Shown in pieces: positions 1 through 9,071 of a stretch of DNA of 46,129 bases. Under the pieces are notes generated by a model, which ran no database searches, was not told the origin of the DNA, and worked only from the letters and a program-made list of their open reading frames with translations. The position numbers and the translations under genes are program-made. This stretch comes from JBDTOX01 sp039933015 (GTDB lineage: Bacteria; Pseudomonadota; Gammaproteobacteria; Burkholderiales; Methylophilaceae), in the NCBI GenBank assembly GCA_039933015.1, contig JBDTOX010000032.1:1-46129 (forward strand), written 5' to 3'. Position 1 is the first letter of the stretch. The number at the start of each line of letters is the position of its first letter.

Positions 1-579
1 GGTCAGGCGTCTGGTATTGGTATTGTAACGACTGCAATGATAACTATCATAGAGTACTTGGCCATTGGGTAGGGCATGGCGCGCAGCATGACCAAACTTA
101 TATGCGCCCAGCTTGAGCTTCAATGCCTTCAGTACCGCCAGATGCGCAACGCTGCCCAAGGCCAGGATAACCGTATGCGCAGGCAAGCCGGCTAACTCCG
201 CGGATAAATAACGATTACAGGTATTGATCTCTTCACCGGTCGGCTTGTTCTCAGGCGGCAGGCATTTGACCGCATTACTGATTCGGCAACCGGTGAGCCG
301 CAGGCCATCGTCTGCAGCAACCGACGCTGCTGCACTAGCGTAGCCGTAACGATGCAAAGTTTCATACAGCAGTACGCCTGCGTAATCGCCAGTGAATGGC
401 CGCCCCGTGCGATTCGCCCCATGCATGCCTGGCGCCAGCCCGACTATCAGGAGCCGTGGTGTGCTGTCGCCAAATGGCGGCACTGGTTTGGCATAGTAAG
501 TTGGGTGTTGGGTTTTAACCTGATCCAGAAATCCCGCCAGCCGCGGGCAAAGTCGGCATTCACTATCAAATATTTGCAT
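1..579 (-). CDS. Uracil-DNA glycosylase, family 5 (UdgB-like), 3'-truncated by window edge
   Basis: This enzyme would remove uracil, and in this family other deaminated bases, from DNA to start base excision repair. The 193 visible codons begin MQIFDSECRLCPRL, with the Cys-x-x-Cys that in this family helps bind an iron-sulfur cluster. The sequence continues with the family-5 motif GLAPGMHGANRTGRPFTGD (about residues 47-65) and further Cys residues in GCRISNAVKC. It reaches the C-terminal motif YHCSRYNTNTRRLT just before the edge, so only the last part is missing. ATG 579 is the first possible start because an in-frame TGA lies 15 nt upstream; no good ribosome site is seen. It follows the CDF exporter by 40 nt on the same strand, so the two may be co-transcribed. 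The family is identified by motif recognition. Confidence 0.9.
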   Translation of the reverse strand, partial: MQIFDSECRLCPRLAGFLDQVKTQHPTYYAKPVPPFGDSTPRLLIVGLAPGMHGANRTGRPFTGDYAGVLLYETLHRYGYASAAASVAADDGLRLTGCRISNAVKCLPPENKPTGEEINTCNRYLSAELAGLPAHTVILALGSVAHLAVLKALKLKLGAYKFGHAARHALPNGQVLYDSYHCSRYNTNTRRLT

Positions 580-619
580 AAGGTTTGGAAATCACTATCT
601 GAAATTGCTACGCGGAAAT

Positions 620-1549
620 TTAGTCATACAGATGGCCATGTCGGCTTTTGGTAAGCCAGCATCCGGCTTCGCCGCTAGTAAACCCCTCCAGGGATTCCGG
701 CTGCAAAGTAACATGATTGATATCGAAACGTTCATGCAGCATATGGCGCAAATCTTCCAGCACTTCATGCCACGCCTGCATATCATGCATCACCACATGC
801 GCGGAGAGCGCGGTCATCTCGGACGACAAGCCCCAGATATGCACGCTGTGCACCTCATATACCTGCGGGATAGTCGACATTGCCTGCGACACAGCCGCTA
901 TGTCCAAATGCGATGGCACGCCTTCCATTAGCACGTGCAGCACTTCGCGCAGCAGCTTGATGGTGGAGAACAGAATCAATGCACAAATAAACAAGGACAG
1001 AATCGGGTCTATCGGCATCCAGCCCGTGAAATAGATGACCGCGCCTGCGGCCAATGCAGCGACCGAGCCCAGCAGATCACCCAGAACATGCAGGAAAGCG
1101 GCGCGGTGGTTGATATTGTGCAGGCCGTGGTGCAACTGCCTGGCGACAATAATGTTCACTATCAGCCCGATCAGGGCGATCAGCATGACCTCGGCGCCTT
1201 GCACTGGCTGCTGTGGTGCTTGCAAGCGCTGAATAGCCTCATACACAATGCCAACCAGCACCAGCAGCATAAGCAGGCCATTGACCAGGGCCACAATGAC
1301 TTCAGCGCGTATCAAGCCAAAACTGTGTTGCAACGATGCAGGCTTACGCGCAATCCATGCGCCGAGCCAAGCCAAGCCCAGCGCCGCCGCATCGGAGAAC
1401 ATGTGCCCGGCATCGCCCAGCAGGGCAAGCGAACCGGTAAGCCAGCCGCCGATGGCCTCGAAAAACGCAAACCCTGTGATGAGCAAAAGCGGCCACAGCA
1501 AAATATGGTTGCTGCCGTGCTGATGATTATGGTGGTGATTGTTGCCCAT
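620..1549 (-). CDS. CDF-family metal cation efflux transporter (Zn/Co/Cd type)
   Basis: A 309-residue inner-membrane transporter that would export divalent metals such as zinc in exchange for protons. The N-terminus is His-rich (residues 5-15). Six hydrophobic segments follow. The first binding half-site reads GDAGHMFSDA (Asp46, His49, Asp53) and the second HVLGD (His154, Asp158), which is the paired HxxxD/DxxxD arrangement of the cation diffusion facilitator family. A short His-rich stretch (139-148) links the fourth and fifth membrane segments, as in CzcD and ZitB. The C-terminal cytoplasmic domain contains VHSVHIWGLSS, typical of the dimerising domain. The exact metal cannot be read from the sequence. 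A terminator at 1592-1614 separates it from the EF-hand gene upstream, so it should have its own promoter. Confidence 0.93.
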   Translation of the reverse strand: MGNNHHHNHQHGSNHILLWPLLLITGFAFFEAIGGWLTGSLALLGDAGHMFSDAAALGLAWLGAWIARKPASLQHSFGLIRAEVIVALVNGLLMLLVLVGIVYEAIQRLQAPQQPVQGAEVMLIALIGLIVNIIVARQLHHGLHNINHRAAFLHVLGDLLGSVAALAAGAVIYFTGWMPIDPILSLFICALILFSTIKLLREVLHVLMEGVPSHLDIAAVSQAMSTIPQVYEVHSVHIWGLSSEMTALSAHVVMHDMQAWHEVLEDLRHMLHERFDINHVTLQPESLEGFTSGEAGCWLTKSRHGHLYD

Positions 1550-1591
1550 GAGTATGCAATGCTAGCAGCCCGCTGCATTTAAACAAAACAA

Positions 1592-1614
1592 AAAGCAGGC
1601 TCATCACCTGCTTT
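1592..1614 (-). terminator. Rho-independent terminator of the EF-hand gene
   Basis: A perfect 8-bp stem (AAAGCAGG / CCTGCTTT) with a 7-nt loop is followed on the minus strand by TTGTTTTGTTT. It sits 27 nt beyond the stop codon of the EF-hand gene and before the CDF start. Confidence 0.8.
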
Positions 1615-1640
1615 GCGCTATCCAGTTGCTTAGCCCACAT

Positions 1641-1982
1641 TTAGCCCGGTTTGGCTGCCTCCGGCTTCTGGTGCTTCTCATGCCATTCTTTGCGAAGTTC
1701 GCGCATTTTTTCGCCAGCCGTATGCTTTTCAGCTTCATCTATAAAACCATCGCCATTGGTATCCATGCGCTTGAAGTGTTCCTCGCTGCGTTTCTCATGA
1801 GCAGCGCGAAATTCCTCCCGGCTGATCTTGCCGTCGTGGTTGGTATCCATCATCAGCATGTGCGACGACTGGCCTGGGTGAGGTGTTGCAGTTGGTGTCT
1901 GGCTCGCATCTTCGGCGTGAGCTTGAGCAAAAATAAATACGGTAGACGCAGCCATTACGGCAGCAATTTTATTGATTTGCAT
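1641..1982 (-). CDS. Secreted EF-hand calcium-binding protein
   Basis: A 113-residue protein with an N-terminal signal peptide (hydrophobic residues 5-20, probable cleavage after AHA, residues 21-23). Two canonical EF-hand loops follow: DTNHDGKISREE at 46-57 and DTNGDGFIDEAE at 74-85. Both have acidic or oxygen ligands at loop positions 1, 3, 5, 9 and 12, so it should bind two calcium ions in the periplasm. The rest is charged and probably helical. An AAGGAG ribosome site lies 6 nt before ATG 1982. It is divergent from sodC. The biological role of such small bacterial EF-hand proteins is not known from sequence; calcium buffering or signalling would be a guess. Confidence 0.88.
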   Translation of the reverse strand: MQINKIAAVMAASTVFIFAQAHAEDASQTPTATPHPGQSSHMLMMDTNHDGKISREEFRAAHEKRSEEHFKRMDTNGDGFIDEAEKHTAGEKMRELRKEWHEKHQKPEAAKPG

Positions 1983-2070
1983 TACTTTCTCCTTTTGTGA
2001 TTAGCCACACGGCTGCACATTCAACGAACTTGAGTGCGCTATGGTTGACCAACCGTTTCCGGGCTTGCTA

Positions 2071-2098
2071 TTTACGCCCTGCGCCCAGGCTTTATAAT
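2071..2098 (+). promoter_or_regulatory. Probable sigma-70 promoter of sodC
   Basis: A perfect -10 hexamer TATAAT (2093-2098) lies 16 bp after TTTACG (2071-2076, 4 of 6 matches to TTGACA), and 27 nt before the sodC start codon. Assigned by eye. Confidence 0.6.
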
Positions 2099-2125
2099 GC
2101 ATCCCATTACGCCAAGGAGCACAAC

Positions 2126-2647
2126 ATGAAAACCCGCCATTTACTGTTAGCCAGCCTCTTCATCGCCAGCTTACCCGCTATGGCCGCGGAAAAAATCGTC
2201 GTTGTTAACGCCATCAACGACTCCGGTATCGGCAAGATCATCGGTACGATCAAGCTTACCGATAGCGCCAAGGGGTTGGTGATAGAGCCGGACTTAGGCG
2301 AGCTTCCTCGCGGCACGCATGGTTTTCATATCCACGAGAAACCCAGTTGCGACATAGGTGAAAAAGACGGCAAAAAAAGAGCCGGCCTGGCGGCGGGCGG
2401 GCACTTTGATCCCAACCAAAGCAGCAAACACGAAGGCCCTGAAGGCCATGGACATGAGGGTGACCTGCCTGCACTGGAAGTCGGCGGGGATGGCAGCGCA
2501 ACGCGCACCCTGCTTGCGCCCAGGCTAAAGGTAGAACAACTCATGGGCCATTCCATCATGATTCACGAAGCTGGCGATAATTACAGCGACAGCCCCAAAC
2601 CCCTGGGCGGTGGCGGTGCGCGTATCGCCTGCGGCGTAATAGAATAA
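2126..2647 (+). CDS. sodC: Periplasmic Cu/Zn superoxide dismutase
   Basis: Converts superoxide to hydrogen peroxide and oxygen in the periplasm. The start ATG 2126 is chosen because AAGGAG (2114-2119) precedes it and it gives a clean signal peptide ending AMA-AEK (cleavage after about residue 20-21); longer upstream readings lack this. The mature chain has the copper site GFHIHEK, the paired Cys of the disulfide (PSCD and ARIACGV), the zinc loop GGHFDP with GHEGDLP, and a final copper His in GHSIMIHEAGD. The length of 173 residues is typical of bacterial SodC. The extended region between GGHFDP and GHEGD is His- and Gly-rich. It reads divergently from the EF-hand gene and is followed 22 nt later by rlmJ. 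Confidence 0.95.
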   Translation: MKTRHLLLASLFIASLPAMAAEKIVVVNAINDSGIGKIIGTIKLTDSAKGLVIEPDLGELPRGTHGFHIHEKPSCDIGEKDGKKRAGLAAGGHFDPNQSSKHEGPEGHGHEGDLPALEVGGDGSATRTLLAPRLKVEQLMGHSIMIHEAGDNYSDSPKPLGGGGARIACGVIE

Positions 2648-2669
2648 GCCACGAGAAAATTAATCATCC

Positions 2670-3530
2670 ATGCTCAGTTATCGCCACGCTTTTCACGCCG
2701 GCAATCATGCCGACGTGCTCAAACATTGTGTACTCCTGCAAATCCTGACGCATGCCGCACAAAAAGATAAACCATACTGGTATATCGATACCCACGCTGG
2801 CGCCGGGATGTATGCGCTGGATAAAGGCTATGCCACGCAAAATGCTGAATTTGACAGTGGCATCACCCGCCTGTGGGATAAGCCCGAATTACCTGCCGCG
2901 CTTGCAGGCTATGTAGCCTTTGTGAAAAAACTCAACCCCAGCGGCGAGCTCAGGCGCTATCCTGGATCACCCGCATGCGCGCAGGCACTGCTGCGCAAGG
3001 ATGACCGCATGCGCCTGTTCGAGTTACACCCGAATGACAGCAAACTGCTCAGGCAGGCTTTTCTGGCTGGGGATCGCCAAGTGCCGAGCAGGAATGTGAT
3101 GGTAGCAACCGAGGATGGTTTTGCCGGCATCAAAGCCCTGCTGCCCCCGCCGCCGCGTCGGGCAGTGGTACTGATTGACCCGCCTTATGAAGAAAAACGC
3201 GATTATCAGCGCGTAGTGGAATCACTCAAGGACAGTCTGCAACGTTTTTCCACCGGCACCTATATTGTCTGGCATCCCTTGCTGCAACGGCCAGAGCCGC
3301 AGCAGATGCTGGATAAGCTCAAAAAGATGGGCCTCAATAGCTGGCTGCATGTCACGCTTACAGTGCAGACTCCTGCGCTGGATGGCTTTGGCATGCATGG
3401 CAGTGGCCTGTTCGTTGTGAATCCGCCATGGACATTACCTGGCACGCTGTCTGAAGTGATGCCGTACCTGGCCCAGACCCTGGGTCAGGATAGTGGCGCA
3501 GCATTCACCTTGGAAAGCCAGATTCCCTAA
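2670..3530 (+). CDS. rlmJ: 23S rRNA (adenine-2030-N6)-methyltransferase
   Basis: Methylates adenine 2030 of 23S rRNA using S-adenosylmethionine. The 286-residue protein starts with the family signature MLSYRHAFHAGNHADVLKH, carries the SAM-binding motif IDTHAGAGMY (residues 39-48), and has the catalytic DPPY motif of N6-adenine methyltransferases at 170-173. Length and layout match E. coli RlmJ (formerly YhiR). It lies 22 nt after sodC and could be co-transcribed with it. It converges with acnB across a hairpin at 3552-3571. Confidence 0.96.
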   Translation: MLSYRHAFHAGNHADVLKHCVLLQILTHAAQKDKPYWYIDTHAGAGMYALDKGYATQNAEFDSGITRLWDKPELPAALAGYVAFVKKLNPSGELRRYPGSPACAQALLRKDDRMRLFELHPNDSKLLRQAFLAGDRQVPSRNVMVATEDGFAGIKALLPPPPRRAVVLIDPPYEEKRDYQRVVESLKDSLQRFSTGTYIVWHPLLQRPEPQQMLDKLKKMGLNSWLHVTLTVQTPALDGFGMHGSGLFVVNPPWTLPGTLSEVMPYLAQTLGQDSGAAFTLESQIP

Positions 3531-3551
3531 GCCGCAAAGAGGGAAATGGAA

Positions 3552-3571
3552 AGGGCCGCTGATGCGGCCCT
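3552..3571. terminator. Bidirectional terminator between rlmJ and acnB
   Basis: A perfect 8-bp GC-rich stem AGGGCCGC / GCGGCCCT with loop TGAT lies in the 55-bp gap between two convergent genes. The T-tracts on either side are modest (GTTTGG one way, TTTCC the other). Confidence 0.7.
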
Positions 3572-3585
3572 GTTTGGCTTGAATC

Positions 3586-6165
3586 TTATGCCGTTACTTC
3601 CGCAATCGGAATTACCTTCTTCGGCGCGTAAGCGGCCATTTGATCAAATTTCAGATAGCGATAAATGCTATCGGCGTTCTTGGTCAATTTATCGCCCACC
3701 GTGTCCAGATACTCCTGCGGGGTCGGCATGCGACCCAACCTGGCGCATACAGCCGCCAACTCGGCCGAGCCCAGATATACGCGCGCATCCTTGCCCATGC
3801 GGTTATCAAAGTTGCGCGTACTGGTAGAAAATACCGTGGCGCGGTCAGCCACGCGTGCCTGGTTACCCATGCACAGCGAGCAGCCGGGCACTTCGGTGCG
3901 TGCACCGGCACGGCCAAATACCGAATAAGCGCCCTCTTCCTTGAGCTGGTCAGCATCCATGCGCGTTGGCGGTGCAATCCACAGCCTGGTGGGGAGAATA
4001 CCGGCATCATCCAGCACTCTGGCGGCTGCACGGTAGTGACCGATGTTGGTCATGCAACTGCCGATAAATACTTCGTCTATCTTGTCGCCGACTACCGCAG
4101 ACAGCGGCTTGATATCGTCCGGGTCATTCGGGCAGGCCACCAATGGCTCGGTAATTTCGTTAAGGTCAATTTCCAGTACATAGGCGTATTCCGCGTCAGC
4201 ATCCGGCTCCAGTAGTTCCGGCTTTGCCAGCCAGGCTTGCATGGCTGCAATACGGCGTTGCAAGGTACGTGCGTCCTCGTAACCGTTATCTATCATGTTC
4301 TGCATGAGTACGATGTTGGAGCGCAGGAACTCAATCACGGGTTCTTTATTAAGCTTGACGGTGCAGCCATTGGCTGAACGCTCGGCTGAGGCATCGGCAA
4401 ACTCGAAAGCCTGCTCCACCTTGAGGTCGGGTAAGCCTTCGATTTCCAGAATACGGCCGTTGAACAGGTTCTTTTTGCCTTGCTTGCCTACGGTCAACTC
4501 GTCTTTCTGGATCGCTGCATAGGGGATCGCATTCACCAGGTCGCGCAACGTAATGCCAGGCTGCATTTCACCTTTGAAGCGTACCAGCACCGATTCGGGC
4601 ATATCAAGGGGCATGGCGCCCATGGCGGCGGCAAAAGCTACCAATCCGGAACCCGCAGGGAATGAAATGCCAATCGGAAAGCGCGTGTGCGAATCGCCGC
4701 CCGTACCTACGGTATCGGGCAGAATCATGCGGTTCAGCCAAGAATGAATTACGCCATCACCAGGGCGCAAACTGACGCCACCACGGCTGGACATGAACTC
4801 AGGCAAGGTATGTTGCAGCTTGATATCCACCGGCTTGGGATAAGCCGCTGTATGGCAGAAGCTTTGCATCACCAGATCAGAGGAGAAGCCCAGGCAGGCC
4901 AGTTCTTTCAGCTCATCGCGCGTCATGGCGCCCGTAGTATCCTGCGAGCCCACGGTAGTAATCTTGGGTTCGCAGTATGTACCCGGTCGCACACCCGTGC
5001 CTTCAGGCAGGCCACAGGCGCGGCCCACCATTTTTTGCGCCAGCGTATAGCCCTTGCCCGTATTTTTGGGCGCAACCGGTTTGATGAATAAATCAGCAGG
5101 CGGCAAACCCAGTGTTTGTCGCGCATTGGCAGTCAAGCCGCGCCCCACGATCAAAGGAATGCGGCCACCTGCACGCACTTCATCCGCCAATGTAAGCGGC
5201 GTCATGGTGAAGCTTGCAATGGTTTCGCCTTTTTCGTTCAGCACCTTGCCTTCGAACGGCCGGATCACAATCACATCACCAGTATGCATGGCTGAAACAT
5301 CGCACTGGATAGGGAATGCGCCGGAATCTTCGGCAGTATTAAAGAAAATCGGGGCAATCTTGTCACCGATGACTATACTGCCCGTGCGCTTGTTGGGGAT
5401 GTTGGGGATATCGTCACCCATCAGCCATTGCACGGAGTTGATGGCGGATTTACGCGAGGAACCCGTACCTACCACATCGCCTACATAGGCCAGTGGCAAG
5501 CCCATTTGTTTCAGGCTTTCAATTTTTGCCAGCCCCTCCGGCATTTTGTTCACCAGCATGGCTTGTGCATGCAAGGGAATATCAGGGCGTGACCATGCCT
5601 CCTGTGCGGGCGATAAATCATCCGTATTGGTTTCGCCTGCGACCTTGAACACCACCGCACGGATTTCCTCAGCCAGTGCCGGTTTGTTGGTAAACCATTC
5701 ACCCTGGGCCCAGGACTCAATGAGTTTTTGCGCGTGAAGGTTGCCCGCCTGCATTTTCTCGGCCACATCATGGAAGGCATCAAACATCAGTATGGTACGG
5801 GATAGCGCTTGCGCGGCTTCTGCCGCCAGCGGGCTATCAAGCAAATCCACCAAGGCATGCACGTTATAGCCGCCCAGCATGGTGCCTAGCAACTCGACTG
5901 CCTTGGACGGGGCAATCAGGCTGGAAGTCGCTGCTCCTGTTGCAATGTCTGCAAGGAAAGCCGCCTTGACATAAGCTGCCTGATCCACGCCTGCAGGAAC
6001 GCGGTTTTCCAGTAGATCAACCAGGACTTGCGTTTCACCCGCCGGCGGATTTTTTAGCAAATCCACCAATAATGCCGTTTGCTCTGCACTCAATGGCAGT
6101 GGCGGCAAACCAAGCGCGGCGCGCTCGGCAACATGTTCACGGTAAGCGGTCAGCATAGTTTTCAA
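3586..6165 (-). CDS. acnB: Aconitate hydratase B
   Basis: Interconverts citrate and isocitrate in the TCA cycle with a [4Fe-4S] cluster. The protein has 859 residues, the usual AcnB length (E. coli 865), and the AcnB domain order with the HEAT-like and swivel domains at the N-terminus before the catalytic domains. Cluster ligands are seen in GSCMTNIGHYRAA and in CSLCMGNQARVADRA. Substrate-binding stretches such as GVIHSWLNRM and GTGGDSHTRFP are intact. The start ATG 6165 is followed by the normal AcnB N-terminus. It is convergent with rlmJ. A gap of nearly 500 bp separates it from divergent purB, which leaves ample room for its own control region. Confidence 0.98.
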   Translation of the reverse strand: MKTMLTAYREHVAERAALGLPPLPLSAEQTALLVDLLKNPPAGETQVLVDLLENRVPAGVDQAAYVKAAFLADIATGAATSSLIAPSKAVELLGTMLGGYNVHALVDLLDSPLAAEAAQALSRTILMFDAFHDVAEKMQAGNLHAQKLIESWAQGEWFTNKPALAEEIRAVVFKVAGETNTDDLSPAQEAWSRPDIPLHAQAMLVNKMPEGLAKIESLKQMGLPLAYVGDVVGTGSSRKSAINSVQWLMGDDIPNIPNKRTGSIVIGDKIAPIFFNTAEDSGAFPIQCDVSAMHTGDVIVIRPFEGKVLNEKGETIASFTMTPLTLADEVRAGGRIPLIVGRGLTANARQTLGLPPADLFIKPVAPKNTGKGYTLAQKMVGRACGLPEGTGVRPGTYCEPKITTVGSQDTTGAMTRDELKELACLGFSSDLVMQSFCHTAAYPKPVDIKLQHTLPEFMSSRGGVSLRPGDGVIHSWLNRMILPDTVGTGGDSHTRFPIGISFPAGSGLVAFAAAMGAMPLDMPESVLVRFKGEMQPGITLRDLVNAIPYAAIQKDELTVGKQGKKNLFNGRILEIEGLPDLKVEQAFEFADASAERSANGCTVKLNKEPVIEFLRSNIVLMQNMIDNGYEDARTLQRRIAAMQAWLAKPELLEPDADAEYAYVLEIDLNEITEPLVACPNDPDDIKPLSAVVGDKIDEVFIGSCMTNIGHYRAAARVLDDAGILPTRLWIAPPTRMDADQLKEEGAYSVFGRAGARTEVPGCSLCMGNQARVADRATVFSTSTRNFDNRMGKDARVYLGSAELAAVCARLGRMPTPQEYLDTVGDKLTKNADSIYRYLKFDQMAAYAPKKVIPIAEVTA

Positions 6166-6658
6166 TCAGTTAATTCCAAAAAAGTAATTATACAGCGCGT
6201 ACCCTGCGCATGAAACGGCACGTAGCACACGTAGCCAAAAGAAACCGACAATTACGCTCTGGCAAAAAAATTTGCTCCAGGTTGAGCAATGGGCAGGTAA
6301 AAGTAAAGTCAGGATAGATTCTGCTGTATTTTGCACAACTCCGGCGTGGTCTATGCGTATATCCATCTGTACTGCAACGCCTGCAAAAGCATCGGTCAAA
6401 CTGCTTTTTTCCTGTGCTTAGCCGGAGCTGCAATGAGCAAGAATGGTGGTTATTACGCAGGCTGCTCCAGACGTATTCAAGGTCATACCAAAAATTCAAA
6501 TGCTTCTTAAGTTTTCCAAAACCTCCATCTCTGGCTCTGCAATTTTGACGACTTAAAGATGTCAGGCAAACAGTGTTGTGGAGTAAAATTACGTTTTGGC
6601 ATTTATCTGCAATATTTAACCCTGTTGTTCAATTAAAACTACGTATAAAAGGTTTCTG
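6166..6658. other. Intergenic region between divergent acnB and purB
   Basis: No convincing coding frame is seen: the open frames here are short and lack ribosome sites or recognisable motifs. The stretch must hold the promoters of acnB (minus) and purB (plus). AAAAGG about 6 nt before the purB ATG serves as its ribosome site. No clear hairpin terminator or riboswitch was recognised. Confidence 0.6.
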
Positions 6659-8032
6659 ATGGAGCTCACCCCACTTAACGCACTGTCCCCACTTGATGGC
6701 CGCTACCAGACCAAACTGGATCCCTTGCGCGCCTGTTTCAGCGAATACGCATTGATCCGCCATCGCATGCTGGTCGAGATAGAGTGGCTGAAGGCGCTGG
6801 CCACTGAGCCTGCTCTGAAGGAAATCGCCCCATTTAGCGCGCATACGCTGCAAGAGCTCGATGCTGCAATGGCAGGCTTCGGCGAGGCCGAGGCAGCGCA
6901 GGTGAAGGCGATAGAAGCGCGCACCAATCATGACGTGAAAGCCCTGGAATACTGGTTGAAAGAACGTTTTTACAGCAACCCGGAAATCCGCGCCGTCAGC
7001 GAATTTATTCACTTTGCCTGCACGTCAGAAGACATTAACAATCTTTCACATGGCCTCATGCTACAAGCCGCACGTGACAGCGTAATGACCCCCATGCTGG
7101 ATAAGCTGCTAGCACGCCTTACCGAACTGGCTAAGCAGTTGGCAGACGTGCCCATGCTATCCCACACCCACGGCCAGCCTGCCTCGCCGACCACGCTGGG
7201 CAAGGAAATAGCCAATGTGGTTTATCGCTTGCGCCGCCAGCGCAAACAGCTGATGGCAGTTGAAATACTGGGCAAAATCAATGGCGCTGTCGGTAATTTC
7301 AACGCACATCTATCGGCCTACCCGGATTTCGACTGGGAAACCTTCGCGCAGAAATTCGTTGCCAGCCTCGGGCTGACCTATAACCCTTATACCATCCAGA
7401 TCGAGCCGCACGACTATATGGCCGAGCTTTATGATGCACTAGCGCGTATCAATACCATCCTGATTGATATGGATCGCGATATCTGGGGTTACATCTCCAT
7501 GGGTTACTTCAAGCAAAAGGTAAAAGAGGGTGAAGTAGGCTCTTCCACCATGCCGCACAAAGTCAATCCGATTGACTTCGAGAATTCCGAGGGTAATCTG
7601 GGCCTGGCTAACGCTGTCCTGCGCCATCTGGCAGAAAAGCTGCCGATCTCTCGCTGGCAGCGCGACCTCACCGATTCCACCGTGCTGCGCAATATGGGCG
7701 TAGCGCTCGGCTATACGCTATTGGGCTACGATTCCTGCCTCAAGGGCTTGAACAAGCTTGAAGCCAACCATGCAAAACTGGCGAATGACCTTAACCACAA
7801 CTGGGAAGTGCTGGCTGAACCCATCCAGACCGTGATGCGCCGTTACAGTGTGGAAAACCCGTACGAGCAGTTAAAAGCACTGACACGCGGCAAAGGCGGC
7901 ATCAACAAGGAGTCATTGCATGCATTCGTCAAGGCATTGAAAATCCCCGAGCCTGCCAAACAGTTGCTGCTTGAAATGACGCCGGCAAGCTACATCGGCA
8001 AGGCCGTGGAACTGGCGAAACGGATTGATTAA
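6659..8032 (+). CDS. purB: Adenylosuccinate lyase
   Basis: Catalyses two fumarate-releasing steps of purine synthesis (SAICAR to AICAR, and adenylosuccinate to AMP). The 457-residue protein carries the fumarase/aspartase superfamily regions: SEDINNLSHGL, the catalytic-His region MLSHTHGQPASPTTLGKE, and the signature loop GEVGSSTMPHKVNPIDFEN with the catalytic Ser. The N-terminus MELTPLNALSPLDGRYQ is the usual one for the E. coli-type enzyme (456 residues). It is followed 18 nt later by the NYN-LOTUS gene on the same strand. Confidence 0.98.
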   Translation: MELTPLNALSPLDGRYQTKLDPLRACFSEYALIRHRMLVEIEWLKALATEPALKEIAPFSAHTLQELDAAMAGFGEAEAAQVKAIEARTNHDVKALEYWLKERFYSNPEIRAVSEFIHFACTSEDINNLSHGLMLQAARDSVMTPMLDKLLARLTELAKQLADVPMLSHTHGQPASPTTLGKEIANVVYRLRRQRKQLMAVEILGKINGAVGNFNAHLSAYPDFDWETFAQKFVASLGLTYNPYTIQIEPHDYMAELYDALARINTILIDMDRDIWGYISMGYFKQKVKEGEVGSSTMPHKVNPIDFENSEGNLGLANAVLRHLAEKLPISRWQRDLTDSTVLRNMGVALGYTLLGYDSCLKGLNKLEANHAKLANDLNHNWEVLAEPIQTVMRRYSVENPYEQLKALTRGKGGINKESLHAFVKALKIPEPAKQLLLEMTPASYIGKAVELAKRID

Positions 8033-8050
8033 GCTTTTGGAGCTGCCAAA

Positions 8051-8887
8051 TTGATCACCGATAAAAACAACCCGCGACTTGCTGTGCTGATTGATGCGGA
8101 TAATACCTTCAAGGTGATCGATATCATCGATGAGCTGTTTGAAGAAATATCCAAATTTGGAGACGCGAGCGTCAGACGTATTTATGGTGACTGGACACAG
8201 AACCAATTAAACCGCTGGAAGGAAATACTGCCCAAACACGCCATCCAACCGATACAGCAGTACGCCAACACCAGAGGCAAAAATGCAACCGATAGCGCGC
8301 TCATCATTGATGCCATGGATCTGCTTTACACGGCACCGCTGGATGGCTTCTGCATTGTTTCCAGCGATAGCGACTTCACCAGACTGGCGATTCGCTTCCG
8401 CGAATCCGGCAAGCTGGTCTACGGTTTTGGTGAAGAAAAAACGCCGGAATCACTAATGGCTGCTTGCAATCAGTTCATCTATATCGAGATTCTGTCGCAG
8501 AACAAGATTGTGGAGACAGAGACGGCCAATGCCAAAGGCACTGGAACGCCATCGGATAAATCCAAAACCAACCCGGAAATCAAACCTGCAAAGACTGCAT
8601 CCTTAGAGTCTAGTAATAACCTGGCAGCACCCGGCATCAAGAAAAACTCCAAAGAACTCGCGATGGACGCCAAATTAGTCGCGCTCATACGCTCAGCCAT
8701 TGATGCACTGTCTGAGGATGACGGCTTTGCGCACATGGGTGAGGTGAAAAAACATATAGTGAAGAATTTCTCAGCGTTCGATTCCCGTAACTATGGCTAC
8801 GGAAAATTCAGCGATCTCATCAGCACCATAGGTTTATTCGAAGTGGACACGCAAAAGCAGCGCATCAAAGATAAAAGGAAGAAATAA
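8051..8887 (+). CDS. NYN-domain putative ribonuclease with C-terminal LOTUS (OST-HTH) domain
   Basis: A 278-residue soluble protein. Residues about 10-150 form a NYN/PIN-like nuclease domain with the acidic motifs LIDADN, NATDSALIIDAMDLL and SSDSDFTRLA, which in this family coordinate the metal for RNA cleavage. A charged linker (about 155-205) leads to a LOTUS/OST-HTH domain (about 212-270: DAKLVALIRSAID ... GYGKFSDLISTIGLFEVD), a fold thought to bind RNA. The start is TTG 8051, supported by TTGGAG at 8037-8042 with an 8-nt spacer; no ATG fits. It lies only 18 nt after purB. The RNA target is unknown; bacterial homologues are often annotated only as NYN domain protein or Maf-like DUF88. Confidence 0.88.
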   Translation: MITDKNNPRLAVLIDADNTFKVIDIIDELFEEISKFGDASVRRIYGDWTQNQLNRWKEILPKHAIQPIQQYANTRGKNATDSALIIDAMDLLYTAPLDGFCIVSSDSDFTRLAIRFRESGKLVYGFGEEKTPESLMAACNQFIYIEILSQNKIVETETANAKGTGTPSDKSKTNPEIKPAKTASLESSNNLAAPGIKKNSKELAMDAKLVALIRSAIDALSEDDGFAHMGEVKKHIVKNFSAFDSRNYGYGKFSDLISTIGLFEVDTQKQRIKDKRKK

Positions 8888-9071
8888 ACAACATAATTGA
8901 CGGTTAAACTTGTCTTGCCTGATGATAAGGACAAAATTCTTGCTAGCAGCGCCAGGCAATGAATAGTGCTTAGCCCGCCATTTAATTACTTTTTGGAGTG
9001 AAATTTCGCGAATATTCATCCAACATTTACTTGGCTGCATATACCGATGGCATTACCTGTCACTCATCTGC

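Noticed and set aside
935..1582. Open frame of 215 codons opposite the CDF transporter
   Set aside because: It is the antisense shadow of a clear gene, rich in Gln/His/Arg from complementary codons, with no recognisable domain.
3640..5488. Several long plus-strand frames across acnB
   Set aside because: They are antisense shadows of a fully conserved AcnB.
8888..9000. Weak hairpin after the NYN-LOTUS gene (TTGTCTT with AAGGACAA)
   Set aside because: It has a bulged, short stem and no clear T-run; too weak to call a terminator.
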